A DNA stretch of 64,000 nt from Treponema ruminis (GTDB taxonomy: Bacteria; Spirochaetota; Spirochaetia; Treponematales; Treponemataceae): assembly GCA_017161305.1 (NCBI GenBank), contig CP031518.1, forward strand, positions 1,054,001 through 1,118,000, written 5' to 3'. How positions within the stretch are numbered: the stretch's first letter is position 1; each line of letters begins with the position of its first letter. Positions 18,007-27,800 of this stretch are shown in pieces. The position numbers were made by a program, and so were the translations under genes. The notes beneath the pieces are model-generated. The model made no database searches, had not been told where the DNA came from, and saw only the letters and a program-made list of their open reading frames with translations.

Positions 18007-19560
18007 ATGACTTTCTTTTCGTTTACATTTGCAATTTTCCTTTTGATTTCTCTTTTTGTTTATTATCTCGTGCCTAAAAAATTCCAGTGGTGCATTCTTC
18101 TTCTGGCAAACACTGTTTTTTATGCATACAGCGGAATCGGCAACATAATTTTTATCCTTGCAAGCTCCCTTATCACCTTCTTTGGCGCCAAAATTGTGTC
18201 TGACATGAATGCTGCCCTCAAGGCGAAAAAGGCGGACCTTTCAAAAGATGACTTCAAAATCGAGAAAAAGCGGGTTCAGTCAAAAAAGCGTCTGGTGCTT
18301 GTAGCAATGCTCGTCCTCAATCTTGGAATCCTTCTTTACCTCAAATACTGGCGAATTTTAGCCGGATCAAAGACTCTTTTGCTTCCGCTCGGAATTTCAT
18401 ACTACACGCTTTCCACAATCGGCTACTTCATGGACATTTACAACTCAAAGTACGAGCGTGAGCATAATTTCCTCAAGTATTTTGTATTCGTCTCTTTCTT
18501 CCCGCAGCTTATTCTCGGACCAATTTGCCGCTACAATCAGAGTGGCTTCCAGTTCCGTGAAGAAAGGAATTTCGATTTTGAGAACATAAAGCACGGTTTC
18601 ATGATGATTCTCTACGGCTCGCTCAAAAAATATCTTGTCGCAGACCTTCTCGTCAAACATGTCGGCACGATTTTTGACGGCGTTTACACAAATTATCCGG
18701 GCTGCGTTCTTGTCCTCGGAATCCTCATGTATTCCGTTTACCAGTATGCGGATTTTTCTGGCGGAACTGACTTGGTTTTGGGTATTGCAGAGCTTTTCGG
18801 AATCAAGCTGCCGCAGAACTTTAAGCAGCCGTATTTTTCAACAAGCCTTGCGAATTTCTGGCAGAGATGGCATATTACCCTTGGCGGCTGGATGCGCGAC
18901 TATATTTTCTATCCTTTTGCCCTCACTAAAATCATGCAGAATCTAAGCAAATGGGCTACAAATCACCTGGGAAAGCATTTCGGACGGACTTTGCCTGCCT
19001 GTGTCGCAAACATCATTGTATTCATTCTTGTCGGCGTCTGGCACGGCCCGGAATTCCATTTCTTTGTCTGGGGCCTGTATAACGGTCTTGTAATCGCCAT
19101 GAGCGACATTTTAAGTCCTGTTTTTGAAAAGATAAATGAAAAGCTTCATGTAAACGATAAGAGCAGGGGATGGCACATTTTCCAGATTGTCCGCACTTTC
19201 ATAATCGTGAACATCGGCTGGTACTTTGACCGGATTGTTGATGTGCCTAAGGCATTTGCATATTTGAGAAACACTTTCACTCATTTCGGAAATCCGCTGA
19301 TGCTTGCCTCAAAGGATTATGTAAATCAGATTCTTGGAAACATTTCGGATTTTCAGAGCCATATCGTGCTGATAACTCTGGGCTCCCTGATTATTTTTAT
19401 AGTGAGCCTGCTGAAGGAAAATAAAATCGATGTTTATGAGTCGATTCAGAAAAAGAACATAGCCTTCCGCTGGGCGGCCTACTATGTTCCTCTGATTCTG
19501 ATAATCCTGTCGCTCAGCTTCAGTTCCGGCGACACAGGATTTATGTACGCGCAGTATTAA
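18007..19560 (+). CDS. MBOAT family O-acyltransferase (DltB/AlgI-like)
   Basis: The protein has 517 aa from the ATG at 18007, which has GGAG six nt upstream; the in-frame TTG at 17995 was rejected. It is a multi-spanning membrane protein with the MBOAT signatures FWQRWHITLGGWMRDY (His near 289) and LVGVWHGPEFHF, the latter carrying the invariant catalytic His near 346. DltB-type enzymes take an aminoacyl group from a carrier protein on the inner face and pass it across the membrane to teichoic acid; AlgI-type enzymes do so with acetyl groups. The nearby carrier protein and adenylation enzyme favour the DltB role. It ends 10 bp from the convergent DltC-like gene. Confidence 0.85.
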   Translation: MTFFSFTFAIFLLISLFVYYLVPKKFQWCILLLANTVFYAYSGIGNIIFILASSLITFFGAKIVSDMNAALKAKKADLSKDDFKIEKKRVQSKKRLVLVAMLVLNLGILLYLKYWRILAGSKTLLLPLGISYYTLSTIGYFMDIYNSKYEREHNFLKYFVFVSFFPQLILGPICRYNQSGFQFREERNFDFENIKHGFMMILYGSLKKYLVADLLVKHVGTIFDGVYTNYPGCVLVLGILMYSVYQYADFSGGTDLVLGIAELFGIKLPQNFKQPYFSTSLANFWQRWHITLGGWMRDYIFYPFALTKIMQNLSKWATNHLGKHFGRTLPACVANIIVFILVGVWHGPEFHFFVWGLYNGLVIAMSDILSPVFEKINEKLHVNDKSRGWHIFQIVRTFIIVNIGWYFDRIVDVPKAFAYLRNTFTHFGNPLMLASKDYVNQILGNISDFQSHIVLITLGSLIIFIVSLLKENKIDVYESIQKKNIAFRWAAYYVPLILIILSLSFSSGDTGFMYAQY

Positions 19561-19570
19561 ACGACATGAT

Positions 19571-19792
19571 TTACTGAAGGCGTTCAATCATTGCCCAGAT
19601 TGAGTCGGCGGAGTTGAAGTTTTCCGGAGTGATTTCTTCTGCGCCGATTTCAATGTCGAATTCTTCGTTAAGTTTCATTACGAGCTGAACGACATCAAAT
19701 GAGTCGAGCACACCGTTGTCAATCAATGCCTTTTCTGTAGAAAAATCAACTTCCGGCTTTGCTTCCTTTAAGATTTCTAATAATTCATCCAT
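19571..19792 (-). CDS. Acyl/aminoacyl carrier protein (DltC-like)
   Basis: The protein has 73 aa and is acidic and helical, with the phosphopantetheine attachment motif GVLDSFDVVQL (Ser31). The LDSF context is typical of D-alanyl carrier proteins and of small stand-alone carrier proteins. It should carry an aminoacyl thioester from the adenylating enzyme encoded just upstream to the MBOAT. It starts 15 nt after the adenylation gene stop with a GGAGA site spaced 6-7 nt from the ATG. Its 3' end faces the MBOAT gene 10 bp away, so the four dlt-like genes are adjacent but on opposite strands. The amino acid carried is assumed, not shown. Confidence 0.85.
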   Translation of the reverse strand: MDELLEILKEAKPEVDFSTEKALIDNGVLDSFDVVQLVMKLNEEFDIEIGAEEITPENFNSADSIWAMIERLQ

Positions 19793-19807
19793 TTTTTTCT
19801 CCTGTAT

Positions 19808-21319
19808 TTAAAGCATTTTTTTGAGTTCAACCCGGTCAATTTTGCCGTTCAGGTTGATCGGCATTTTATCGAGCTTAACTTTTTTATTTGGAATCATGTA
19901 GTCAGGAACGGATTCTTTAATCGCGTCGACTACGGACTGAGCTTCTATCGAACCTGTGTAGAACATTACGATTTTGCTTTTTTCTGTGTCATAAAGACAG
20001 CAGTTCTGTTCAACGCCTTCAACTGCACTGATTGCGGTTTCGATTTCTCCAAGTTCGATCCTGTGCCCCATGTGCTTAATCTGGAAATCCTTGCGGCAGT
20101 CATACATGATTTCACCGCGCTCATTGTAGTGAACTACATCGCCGGTGCGGTATATGATTTCGCTGTAAACCTTATTCAGAGGATTCTGAACGAAGGCCGC
20201 CTTTGTTTTCTCTGGATTATTGTAGTAGCCGAGTGAATTGCATGTGCCTCGGACACAGAGCTCGCCCTTTACGTCTGCAAGAGTCGGCGGAACGAGCTTG
20301 TCTGATTCATCAAGAACGATGATGTCTGTATTTTTGCATGGGAATCCGATCGGGAGGCTTTCATCGTCGGAAAATTTGCGGTCAACGATGTAATATGCAC
20401 ATACATCGGTGATTTCCGTCGGTCCATAAAGGTTTGCATAAAGTGCATCAGGATAGCTTTTTCGCCATACGTTGAGCTGCTTGTTAGGCATGACTTCGCC
20501 GCAGAAAAGAATCTTTTTCAGAGTAGGAACAGGGAATTTGTCTACAGCCTTGAGGTTTGCCATGATGCAGAGAGCCGAAGGAACCCAGAAAATCGTGTTG
20601 ACCTTTTTTTCGTTAAGGAAGCCGAAAAGATTTTTAGGCAGCATGAAGAATTTCTGAGGAATGATATAGCATGTAGCGGCATTTTTGAGCGTCTGATAGA
20701 TGTCAAGAATTGAATTGTCAAAGTAGAATGGAGCCTGCTCGCCGAAAACTGTTTCGCTTGAAATGTCAAAGGTTTCAGTTACCCATTCGGCATAGTCAAT
20801 TACAGCCTTCTGGTTGATGATGACGCCTTTTGGAGTTCCCGTAGAACCAGAGGTAAAAAGAATATAGAGGACATCGGTATCGACAATACGCGAAAGTGTT
20901 TTTGCAATTGCTTCGTCAGAACTGTTTCCTTTCTGAATCTCTTCGTAAAGCAGGACTTCTGTGTTTCCGGCAAAAGCCTTTGCTGCATCCTGATGAGCTG
21001 AATCAGTAATGATAAGAGAAGGCGCAAGCGTTTCCATAATTTTTGAGACACGGCTTTCCGGCATTGTGACGTCAATCGGAGTGTAGAAATTGCCTGAATA
21101 AGCCGCACCCATAAAGCATGAAATTACTTCAACGGATTTTTCAAGGTAAACAACGACAGGAGACTTGAAGACATTGCGGTCAATAAGCACCTGTGCGATT
21201 TTACGGCTTTCAGTATAAAGTTGATTAAATGTAAGTTCGCGTTTTTCATCTGCGAATGCAATTTTGTTTGGAAAGTTTTTTACGGAGTTGTCAAGATAAT
21301 CAGTTACTAAGCGTGTCAT
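19808..21319 (-). CDS. Amino acid adenylation enzyme, DltA-like (D-alanine-carrier protein ligase family)
   Basis: The protein has 503 aa, the normal size of DltA. It belongs to the ANL superfamily, with FTSGSTGTPKG at 155-165, NLYGPTE in the middle, YRTGD and a C-terminal NLNGKIDR carrying the catalytic Lys near residue 494. It adenylates an amino acid and loads it on the carrier protein encoded 15 nt downstream. D-alanine is the default for this family and fits the DltB- and DltD-like neighbours, but substrate specificity cannot be read with confidence. It has its own promoter, with the -10 box 8 nt before the ATG. An AAGGAGA lies about 20 nt upstream, too far to serve as a ribosome site. 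Confidence 0.85.
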   Translation of the reverse strand: MTRLVTDYLDNSVKNFPNKIAFADEKRELTFNQLYTESRKIAQVLIDRNVFKSPVVVYLEKSVEVISCFMGAAYSGNFYTPIDVTMPESRVSKIMETLAPSLIITDSAHQDAAKAFAGNTEVLLYEEIQKGNSSDEAIAKTLSRIVDTDVLYILFTSGSTGTPKGVIINQKAVIDYAEWVTETFDISSETVFGEQAPFYFDNSILDIYQTLKNAATCYIIPQKFFMLPKNLFGFLNEKKVNTIFWVPSALCIMANLKAVDKFPVPTLKKILFCGEVMPNKQLNVWRKSYPDALYANLYGPTEITDVCAYYIVDRKFSDDESLPIGFPCKNTDIIVLDESDKLVPPTLADVKGELCVRGTCNSLGYYNNPEKTKAAFVQNPLNKVYSEIIYRTGDVVHYNERGEIMYDCRKDFQIKHMGHRIELGEIETAISAVEGVEQNCCLYDTEKSKIVMFYTGSIEAQSVVDAIKESVPDYMIPNKKVKLDKMPINLNGKIDRVELKKML

Positions 21320-21327
21320 ATATATGT

Positions 21328-21356
21328 ATTTTAGTGAATCTCCTTTATTGCTTCAA
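21328..21356 (-). promoter_or_regulatory. Sigma70-like promoter, nearly leaderless, for the DltA/DltC-like pair
   Basis: On the minus strand TTGAAG (21351-21356), a 17-nt spacer and TAAAAT (21328-21333) end 8 nt before the ATG at 21319. It lies in the 42-nt gap after the GT8-like gene, so the adenylation/carrier pair can be transcribed independently of the sugar genes upstream. Confidence 0.6.
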
Positions 21357-21361
21357 TCAAA

Positions 21362-22375
21362 TTAAAAAAATTTGACTTTTTTCGCAAGTCCCCTCAGTCC
21401 GCCAACAATGGCTTCCATGCAATTGAACAATGGCGGGCAGTGAGACTTGATGTCTGCGAGGGTGAAGGTGAGCGGTGACTGCATTATGCTTACAATCCGC
21501 GAGTCGTTGATTAAATGTACCGGATTGAACTGGAATTTCGGCTGGTCAATCATTGCTTTTATGTCTTCGGGGATGTCGCCGGCTTCCTTGATGCGGGCCT
21601 GAAGGGCTTTGTCGGCAAGCTTATAATATGGAATGTAGTTTTTGCCAGAGAACTCACTTGAATAGTAGTGAATGATTTTTGCATCCTTTAAAAAAGCAAG
21701 TCCGCCGTGGCTTGGCTGGCAGTTCCATTTTCCGTCCAGGAATTTCATCTTTAAGCCGGTGCGGTAATTTGCTTCGTTGAGGGCGCTCTGGTCGTGCTTG
21801 TCGTGCTTTTTATAGGCTGAGTATTTCCAGATTTCGTTCCATTGCTTGAAAAGTTCCTTTGTCTCGGCTTTCTGCTCTTCGGTTTCGGCTTTTGCGAGAA
21901 TCAGGCCGCCGTTGATGTTGGCGCCAAGTTTTTTTGTGCCTGAAAAGCCGAGTTTTTTGTCGCGGGCGAGAAAATATTTTTTGTGGATGTGTTCGTCGAG
22001 CATGCAGTGACCGTCAAGAACACCGCCGCTTGTAGCTTCTTCTTTTTCAATCTCGCTTAAATCGCCGCAGATAATCGTGTCGCAGTCAATATAAAGGAAG
22101 GAACCTGAAACGTATTCCGGAATTGCCGTCTTGATGAGGCGGGAACGGTCTACATTCGGCACGTCGTCTGCAAAATCAATGCTGATGATCTGGCTGGTGT
22201 ATTTTTTGAGGGCGGTCCTCTTGTTTTCTTCGGTAAAGCTTGCGTTGGTCTTGTTGTCGACAAGAACGATAATCTGAGCCGTAGGATTTGTCTTTCTGAG
22301 TGAGTAAGCGGACATCAAAGCCTGCTCGTAGTACAAATCTTTTGGTGTGGATGTTAAAACATAAACATATTTCAT
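21362..22375 (-). CDS. Glycosyltransferase, GT8-like / nucleotide-diphospho-sugar transferase fold
   Basis: The protein has 337 aa. The N-terminus (MKYVYVLTSTPKDLYYEQAL) opens a GT-A Rossmann-like fold, and YIDCDTIICGDL gives the DxD metal motif at D97-D99. NGGLILAK and a later segment with paired His residues agree with GT8-type transferases, which use UDP-sugars. It should act in the cytoplasm on an envelope glycan; the sugar is unknown. UDP-glucose dehydrogenase lies 22 nt upstream and the ribosome site AGGTG is present, so the two are co-transcribed and a uronic acid donor is conceivable. The C-terminal 60 residues are amphipathic and basic and may contact the membrane. Confidence 0.75.
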   Translation of the reverse strand: MKYVYVLTSTPKDLYYEQALMSAYSLRKTNPTAQIIVLVDNKTNASFTEENKRTALKKYTSQIISIDFADDVPNVDRSRLIKTAIPEYVSGSFLYIDCDTIICGDLSEIEKEEATSGGVLDGHCMLDEHIHKKYFLARDKKLGFSGTKKLGANINGGLILAKAETEEQKAETKELFKQWNEIWKYSAYKKHDKHDQSALNEANYRTGLKMKFLDGKWNCQPSHGGLAFLKDAKIIHYYSSEFSGKNYIPYYKLADKALQARIKEAGDIPEDIKAMIDQPKFQFNPVHLINDSRIVSIMQSPLTFTLADIKSHCPPLFNCMEAIVGGLRGLAKKVKFF

Positions 22376-22397
22376 TCAGTTTTCACCTTTTTTATTT

Positions 22398-23582
22398 TTA
22401 ATCTCTAGAGAAGAGGTCTCGTGTGAAGATTTTTTCTTTTACATCGGCAAGTTCTTCGCTGTAGCGGTTTGCGATGATGACATCACATTCCTTTTTGAAT
22501 GATTCCAGGTCTTTTGTGACTTTTGAGTTGAAGAAATCTTCGCCTTTGTAGGTGGGCTCGTATACGATGACCGGAATTCCCTTGGCCTTGATGCGCTTCA
22601 TTACACCCTGAATGGAACTCTGGCGGAAATTGTCGCTGTTTGCCTTCATTGTGAGTCGGTAGACGCCTACGGCTTTAGGATGCTTTGCGATGATTGTGTC
22701 GGCGATAAAATCTTTGCGGGTTGTGTTTGACTCGACGATAGCCTGAATCAAATTTTGAGGAACGTCCCGGTAGTTTGCCAGAAGCTGCTTGGTGTCCTTT
22801 GGAAGACAGTAGCCGCCGTATCCGAAGGAAGGATTGTTGTAGAAGTCGCCGATTCGAGGGTCAAGGCAGATTCCCTGGATTATTGATTTTGTTGAAAGCC
22901 CGCGGACTTCGGCATAGGTGTCAAGTTCGTTGAAGAAGGCTACGCGCAGGGCGAGGTAAGTGTTTGCAAAGAGCTTGATTGCCTCGGCTTCAGTGCAGTT
23001 GGGGTAGAGAACTTCGATTTCCTTTTTGATGGCACCTTCTTTTAAAAGCGATGCGAACTTTTCTGCCTTGGACTTGAGCTCTGGTGAATCCTTTGGCCAG
23101 CTTACAACGATACGGCTGGGATAAAGGTTATCGTAGAGGGCATGGCCTTCGCGCAAAAATTCCGGCGAGAAGAGCATGTTTTTATAGCCTGTTTCGGCAC
23201 GGAGTTTTTCTGTATAGCCGACCGGAACTGTTGATTTTACGATAACTGTTGCATTTGAGCCTGTCTTTTTTACGATTTCAACTACGGCCTCAACGCTTGA
23301 AGTGTCGAAATAGTTTTTTTCCGGGTCGTAGTTGGTCGGAGTCGATATGATGATGAAATCAGCGTCCTTGTATGCGGACTCTGCATCTGTGGTTGCCGTG
23401 AGGTTGAGTTTTTTAGTGGCGAGATATTCTTCGATTTCCTTGTCGATGATTGGAGACTTTTTGCTGTTGATTAAATCAACCTTTTCCTGAATGATGTCAA
23501 CGGCATAAACTTCATTGTTTTGTGCAAGAAGAATGGCGTTTGAAAGACCTACATATCCGGTTCCTGCGACTGCAATTTTCAT
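22398..23582 (-). CDS. ugd: UDP-glucose 6-dehydrogenase
   Basis: The protein has 394 aa, the short bacterial form. [10 protein letters not shown] at 7-16 is the NAD-binding loop, FSPEFLREG at 138-146 is the family signature, and the catalytic Cys259 lies in [12 protein letters not shown]. The enzyme oxidises UDP-glucose to UDP-glucuronate in the cytoplasm in two NAD-dependent steps. The divergent gene to the right encodes the matching UDP-glucuronate epimerase, so the pair can supply UDP-GlcA and UDP-GalA to nearby glycosyltransferases. The C-terminal domain is complete. A promoter lies in the 132-bp divergent gap and a GGAGA precedes the ATG by about 11 nt. Confidence 0.93.
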   Translation of the reverse strand: MKIAVAGTGYVGLSNAILLAQNNEVYAVDIIQEKVDLINSKKSPIIDKEIEEYLATKKLNLTATTDAESAYKDADFIIISTPTNYDPEKNYFDTSSVEAVVEIVKKTGSNATVIVKSTVPVGYTEKLRAETGYKNMLFSPEFLREGHALYDNLYPSRIVVSWPKDSPELKSKAEKFASLLKEGAIKKEIEVLYPNCTEAEAIKLFANTYLALRVAFFNELDTYAEVRGLSTKSIIQGICLDPRIGDFYNNPSFGYGGYCLPKDTKQLLANYRDVPQNLIQAIVESNTTRKDFIADTIIAKHPKAVGVYRLTMKANSDNFRQSSIQGVMKRIKAKGIPVIVYEPTYKGEDFFNSKVTKDLESFKKECDVIIANRYSEELADVKEKIFTRDLFSRD

Positions 23583-23618
23583 GATGATTTAATTCTCCAC
23601 AAGAGTTAAGTTTTTTCT

Positions 23619-23647
23619 ATTTTACTGTCAATTCCAACAATCAGCAA
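23619..23647 (-). promoter_or_regulatory. Probable promoter for ugd
   Basis: On the minus strand TTGCTG, a 17-nt spacer and TAAAAT (23619-23624) give a plausible sigma70 promoter with a leader of about 30 nt. A consensus TTGACA (23626-23631) with a weaker TAACTC box nearer the gene is an alternative. Unlike several neighbours, this gene has a normal leader and a ribosome site. Confidence 0.45.
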
Positions 23648-23677
23648 TATGTTAAATTTAAAAGAAAAAGATGAAAA

Positions 23678-23706
23678 TTGAAAGAGATTCCTTTTTATGC
23701 TATAAT
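23678..23706 (+). promoter_or_regulatory. Near-consensus sigma70 promoter, nearly leaderless, for the UDP-glucuronate epimerase
   Basis: TTGAAA (23678-23683), a 17-nt spacer and a perfect TATAAT (23701-23706) end 8 nt before the ATG at 23715. Transcription should begin about two bases before the start codon, and no Shine-Dalgarno sequence is present. Confidence 0.75.
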
Positions 23707-23714
23707 GTGCGGAT

Positions 23715-24743
23715 ATGAAGAACATTGATTTGGAAAACAAGACCTTGCTTGTCACTGGTGCGGCAGGCTTTATCGGTAGCTTTCTCACAAAACGAATCCT
23801 TGAGTCCGTAAAGAACTGTCGTGTCATCGGCGTTGACTGCATAACTGACTATTACGACATTTCCCTCAAAGAAGAGCGTCTTTCAATGCTTTCTTCCTTT
23901 GGGGAGCGTTTTGCTTTCATCAAGGCCGATATAGCCGACAGAAGCGCGATGGAAAAAATCTTCTCAGAAAATAAAATCTCCGTCGTGGTGAACCTTGCGG
24001 CTCAGGCTGGCGTCCGCTATTCAATCGACAATCCTGACGCCTACATCCATTCAAATATGCTGGGCTTTTACACGATTCTGGAACTCTGCCGGCATTATCC
24101 TGTAGAGCACCTGGTCTATGCATCTTCTTCAAGCGTTTACGGCACCAACAAAAAAGTTCCGTATTCAACCGAGGATAAGGTCGATAATCCTGTTTCCCTC
24201 TATGCTGCGACCAAAAAATCAAATGAGCTTTTTGCCCATGCCTATGCCAAACTCTACAAAATTCCATGCACCGGACTGCGCTTCTTTACCGTTTACGGAC
24301 CAATGGGCCGGCCGGACATGGCATATTTTAAATTTACCAACAAACTGGTAAAAGGCGAGGCGATTCAGATTTACAACATGGGAGACATGTACCGCGATTT
24401 TACTTACATTGACGACATCGTAACAGGTATCCTCAATGTAATGCAGAAAACTCCAGCTGAAACCGAGGACGGAGCGCCTTACAAAGTCTACAACATCGGA
24501 AACAACAATCCGGAGAGCCTCATGTACTTCGTTGAGACCCTCGAAAAATGCCTCTTAAAAGAGGAAATCATCACTGAGCCTGCCAAAAAAGAACTCTTGC
24601 CAATGCAGCCGGGTGACGTTTATCAGACCTATGCTGATGTCGCTGACCTGCAGCGTGATTTCGGCTTCAAGCCTGCCACCCCGTTATCCGACGGCCTTGC
24701 AAAATTTGCAGCGTGGTACAAGGGCTATTATAACAAACATTAA
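23715..24743 (+). CDS. UDP-glucuronate 4-epimerase (NAD-dependent epimerase/dehydratase)
   Basis: The protein has 342 aa and is an extended short-chain dehydrogenase. It has GAAGFIG at 15-21 (NAD loop), SSSSVYG at 137-143 and the catalytic Y163-x3-K167 in YAATKKS. YGPMGRPDMAYF is typical of UDP-glucuronate/galacturonate epimerases rather than GalE. It would interconvert UDP-GlcA and UDP-GalA, using the product of the divergent ugd gene. Other UDP-hexose epimerases remain possible. The start is fixed by homology to the beta-strand opening and by the promoter immediately upstream, which leaves almost no 5' leader. It is monocistronic here, with a 94-bp gap before the giant lipoprotein gene. Confidence 0.87.
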   Translation: MKNIDLENKTLLVTGAAGFIGSFLTKRILESVKNCRVIGVDCITDYYDISLKEERLSMLSSFGERFAFIKADIADRSAMEKIFSENKISVVVNLAAQAGVRYSIDNPDAYIHSNMLGFYTILELCRHYPVEHLVYASSSSVYGTNKKVPYSTEDKVDNPVSLYAATKKSNELFAHAYAKLYKIPCTGLRFFTVYGPMGRPDMAYFKFTNKLVKGEAIQIYNMGDMYRDFTYIDDIVTGILNVMQKTPAETEDGAPYKVYNIGNNNPESLMYFVETLEKCLLKEEIITEPAKKELLPMQPGDVYQTYADVADLQRDFGFKPATPLSDGLAKFAAWYKGYYNKH

Positions 24744-24837
24744 AGTAATCATAACAAAAAGTCTACAAAATTAAAAAAGTGCCGATAATATAAAGATAAA
24801 GTTTTTTCTCTTTAAATCATGGAATATGGAGTGCGAC

Positions 24838-27800
24838 ATGAAAAGATTTACTGAAATTTTTGCTGCTGGTTTTATTGCATTTGTTTTGCTCGCCCTTGCT
24901 TCTTGTGGCGAGAGTGCCGGTCTCGGTTCTACTGTAGATACTGAGGCTCCTAAACTTTCTATTGAATATCCTCCTGCAGCTGCGGCTGTTAAGGGCACTT
25001 TTGTCTTTGCGGGAACATGTTCCGACGATAAAGGTATTTCCCGTGTCGAGGTGTCAATAAAGAACCTTGATACAGGTGTGAGTTACGGAAAATCTCTTGC
25101 CAACGTAAACAATTCACTCACATGGGAACTTTCCGTCAACAAGGAAAATGATTCCGGATTTGATCTCCCGGACGGTAAATATCAGTTTGAGGCGATTGCC
25201 TACGATAAGAGCGGCAGGTCTTCCGGCGTAAGTTCACGCCAGTTTGACATCGACAATACTCCGCCTGTCTTCGTAATCACAAAGCCGGGCGTCGATCGAA
25301 AAGCTTTTGTTTCAAACGGTTCCCTTTCTAAATACGGTTCTCTTTTCACAATTGACGGTACTATTGCCGATGACCACAGCATTGCTACCATGGATGTCAC
25401 AGTCTATGATAAAAATGGAAATCTTGTTTCAACCGATCCATATTCTGAGCAGGAAATTTCTACAACAGGCGGAACAAGCGTTACAATTGCCCGCTATATT
25501 GCCGACGGTCAGGACGAAGTTAACAAACGCTACAAAGAAATCTACGATTACAGCGAGGATGCTGATTCTTCAGGCAACAAAATCTATTCCTGCACAATCA
25601 CAATTGCTGATTCTACAAAGGAATACAAAAATCCCGGTGACAGCGGAAGCGAAGGCGGCAACTCAACTTCTGTCGTCTATCTTTATGATGATGTTTATGA
25701 AGACTACATGAGTGCCAAGAAGGGTGCCGGCCTTTCTGTAAATGACTTCCGCTCAGTTCTTAACGGTACTGCAAGCGATGATTCAATCAAGGGTAAGGGC
25801 CTTAAAGACTTTTCTGTAAATCAGGTCCGCACGGCTCTTGCAAATTTCGCAAAAGATACAACTAAAATAGAAGACAACTCTCTTTCATTCTCACTCAATC
25901 CAAATGCTGACCCGACTTACGCTATTTCGGGCTTCAACCTTAATTACAACGAAGCTGGCACTGCAATCGCTGCCGGCACCAACAAGGCTATGGGCGAGCA
26001 GCCTCTTACAATTATCGTAAATGCAGGTCTTGACCAGGTTAACATCGATCCAAAGAGCCTTAAAGTCTACATCAAAAAGATTATTGATGCCGATAAGGCC
26101 CACATCACAAAAAAAGCCCTCAACAATAGCATTGCAGATCTCGTTACAAAAGTCAGCGAGCTTGAAATTAATTTGTCAAATGCAGTCGAATCTTCAAATT
26201 CAGATGCTCAAAAAGAAGCTGAGGCCCAGCTTAGCGTAATTGACGGCTGGAAGCTCCTTCTCGACAATTCTAAGGACACGAGTTCATCAGATAAAACGGT
26301 AACTCTTTCAACAAGTCTTCCTGCCAGCAACTACATCGAAGCCAACGCCTACTATGCAATCGTTGTTACTGGCTGTGATAAGGACGGTGTAAAACTTTCT
26401 CAGACAAAGAATTATGGTTTCATGGGTACGGTTTCTGCCGTTCCGCCAAGCGCAAACTTCACTTCACCAAAAGAACTTTCATATTTCGCAAATTCAAAAT
26501 ACAGCGAAGGCTCAGAGACTGACAAGCTTGTATTTACAGGTACGGCTACAGAAAACAATGCCGGAATGACCTTGCGTGAAATCACGGCTACACTCACAGT
26601 TTCTGATGAAAGCACTGGCCAGAAAGTCCCTGGCTCAATTCAGATTACAATAACAGGTGATTCAGATAATCAATGGACAGAAGCCGGCGGCCTGAGCTGT
26701 GTTTATGATGAGCAGACTCATACAAACCTCTGGACTTTCATTCCGTCACTTTGCGGTGAAGCCTATCAGAAAATCATGGCAGAAGCAGAAGGCCTCATGT
26801 ACATGTATACCGTTAATATCAAGGTAACAGGTACTTCAGCCCTTACATATGAAATGACCCGCAGTGTTCATATTGATACCACAAAACCGGTCGTAAGAAT
26901 CACTTCTGTTACTCCAGTCGTTTCTGGTGCTGAATATTTCGGTGCAGGGGACGAAAATACCTATATCAACGGAAGCGTTTCACTCAAGGGAAGCATCGAA
27001 GAGCCTAACCTTACTGAAGTCAAATACGACATCTGGGCAAGCACTGACCTTGAAAAGACTCTGACTGCCGAAGACTCAATCCTCAATGAATTGAAGACCT
27101 TTACGGAAGGCAAAATTAACGGTTCACTCGGAAGAATCTACACGATTAACCAGGAAATCGACACTGAACTGATTACAAAATTCTTCATCTCAAAAGAAAA
27201 AATCGAAAAAGATCAGCCTATCCAGGCTAAAATCGTAGTAACGGCAATCGATACCGTCGGAAATGAAGGAAATTATTCTTCAAGCGACAGCAATGACGGT
27301 AAAGACTTGATAATTTACCAGGAAACCAACAGACCGAAGATTACTCTTGGAAACGCCGACTCAAAAATTACTGCAAAATCAGGCATCAATGTAAATTCAA
27401 ACCTCTTCGGAACTACAAACAACAACAAGCTTTCAATTTCCGTCAGCGATGATGATTATATTGCAAGCTATGAAATTTTCATCTGCAAGGAGGACGATGA
27501 ATTCGCCGCTGAAGCAAACAGGATTGAAACTCCGAAAAAGACTTCGGCAGCCCTTAACTATGTCCTCCCTGAGGAAGAAGGGGGCTACAAGGTAAAAGTC
27601 GTTGCCCGCGACTTCATTGCCTCTGAAATCAACACTGACCAGAACAATCCTACAGGCATCATGACTGTGGGGCCATTCCTTATTGCCGTAGACTCTGGTG
27701 CTCCAACCCTCAATCTTTCAAATCCACAGAACGGAACATTTGTTTCCCGCGCCAACGGAATTGACGGCGGCGTAAAGGGAACGGTCTCAAAACGCGAAGG

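Noticed and set aside
24826-24837. Start of giant gene A at the ATG at 24826
   Set aside because: The ATG at 24838 has GGAG at the right distance, begins the lipoprotein signal directly and matches paralogue B.
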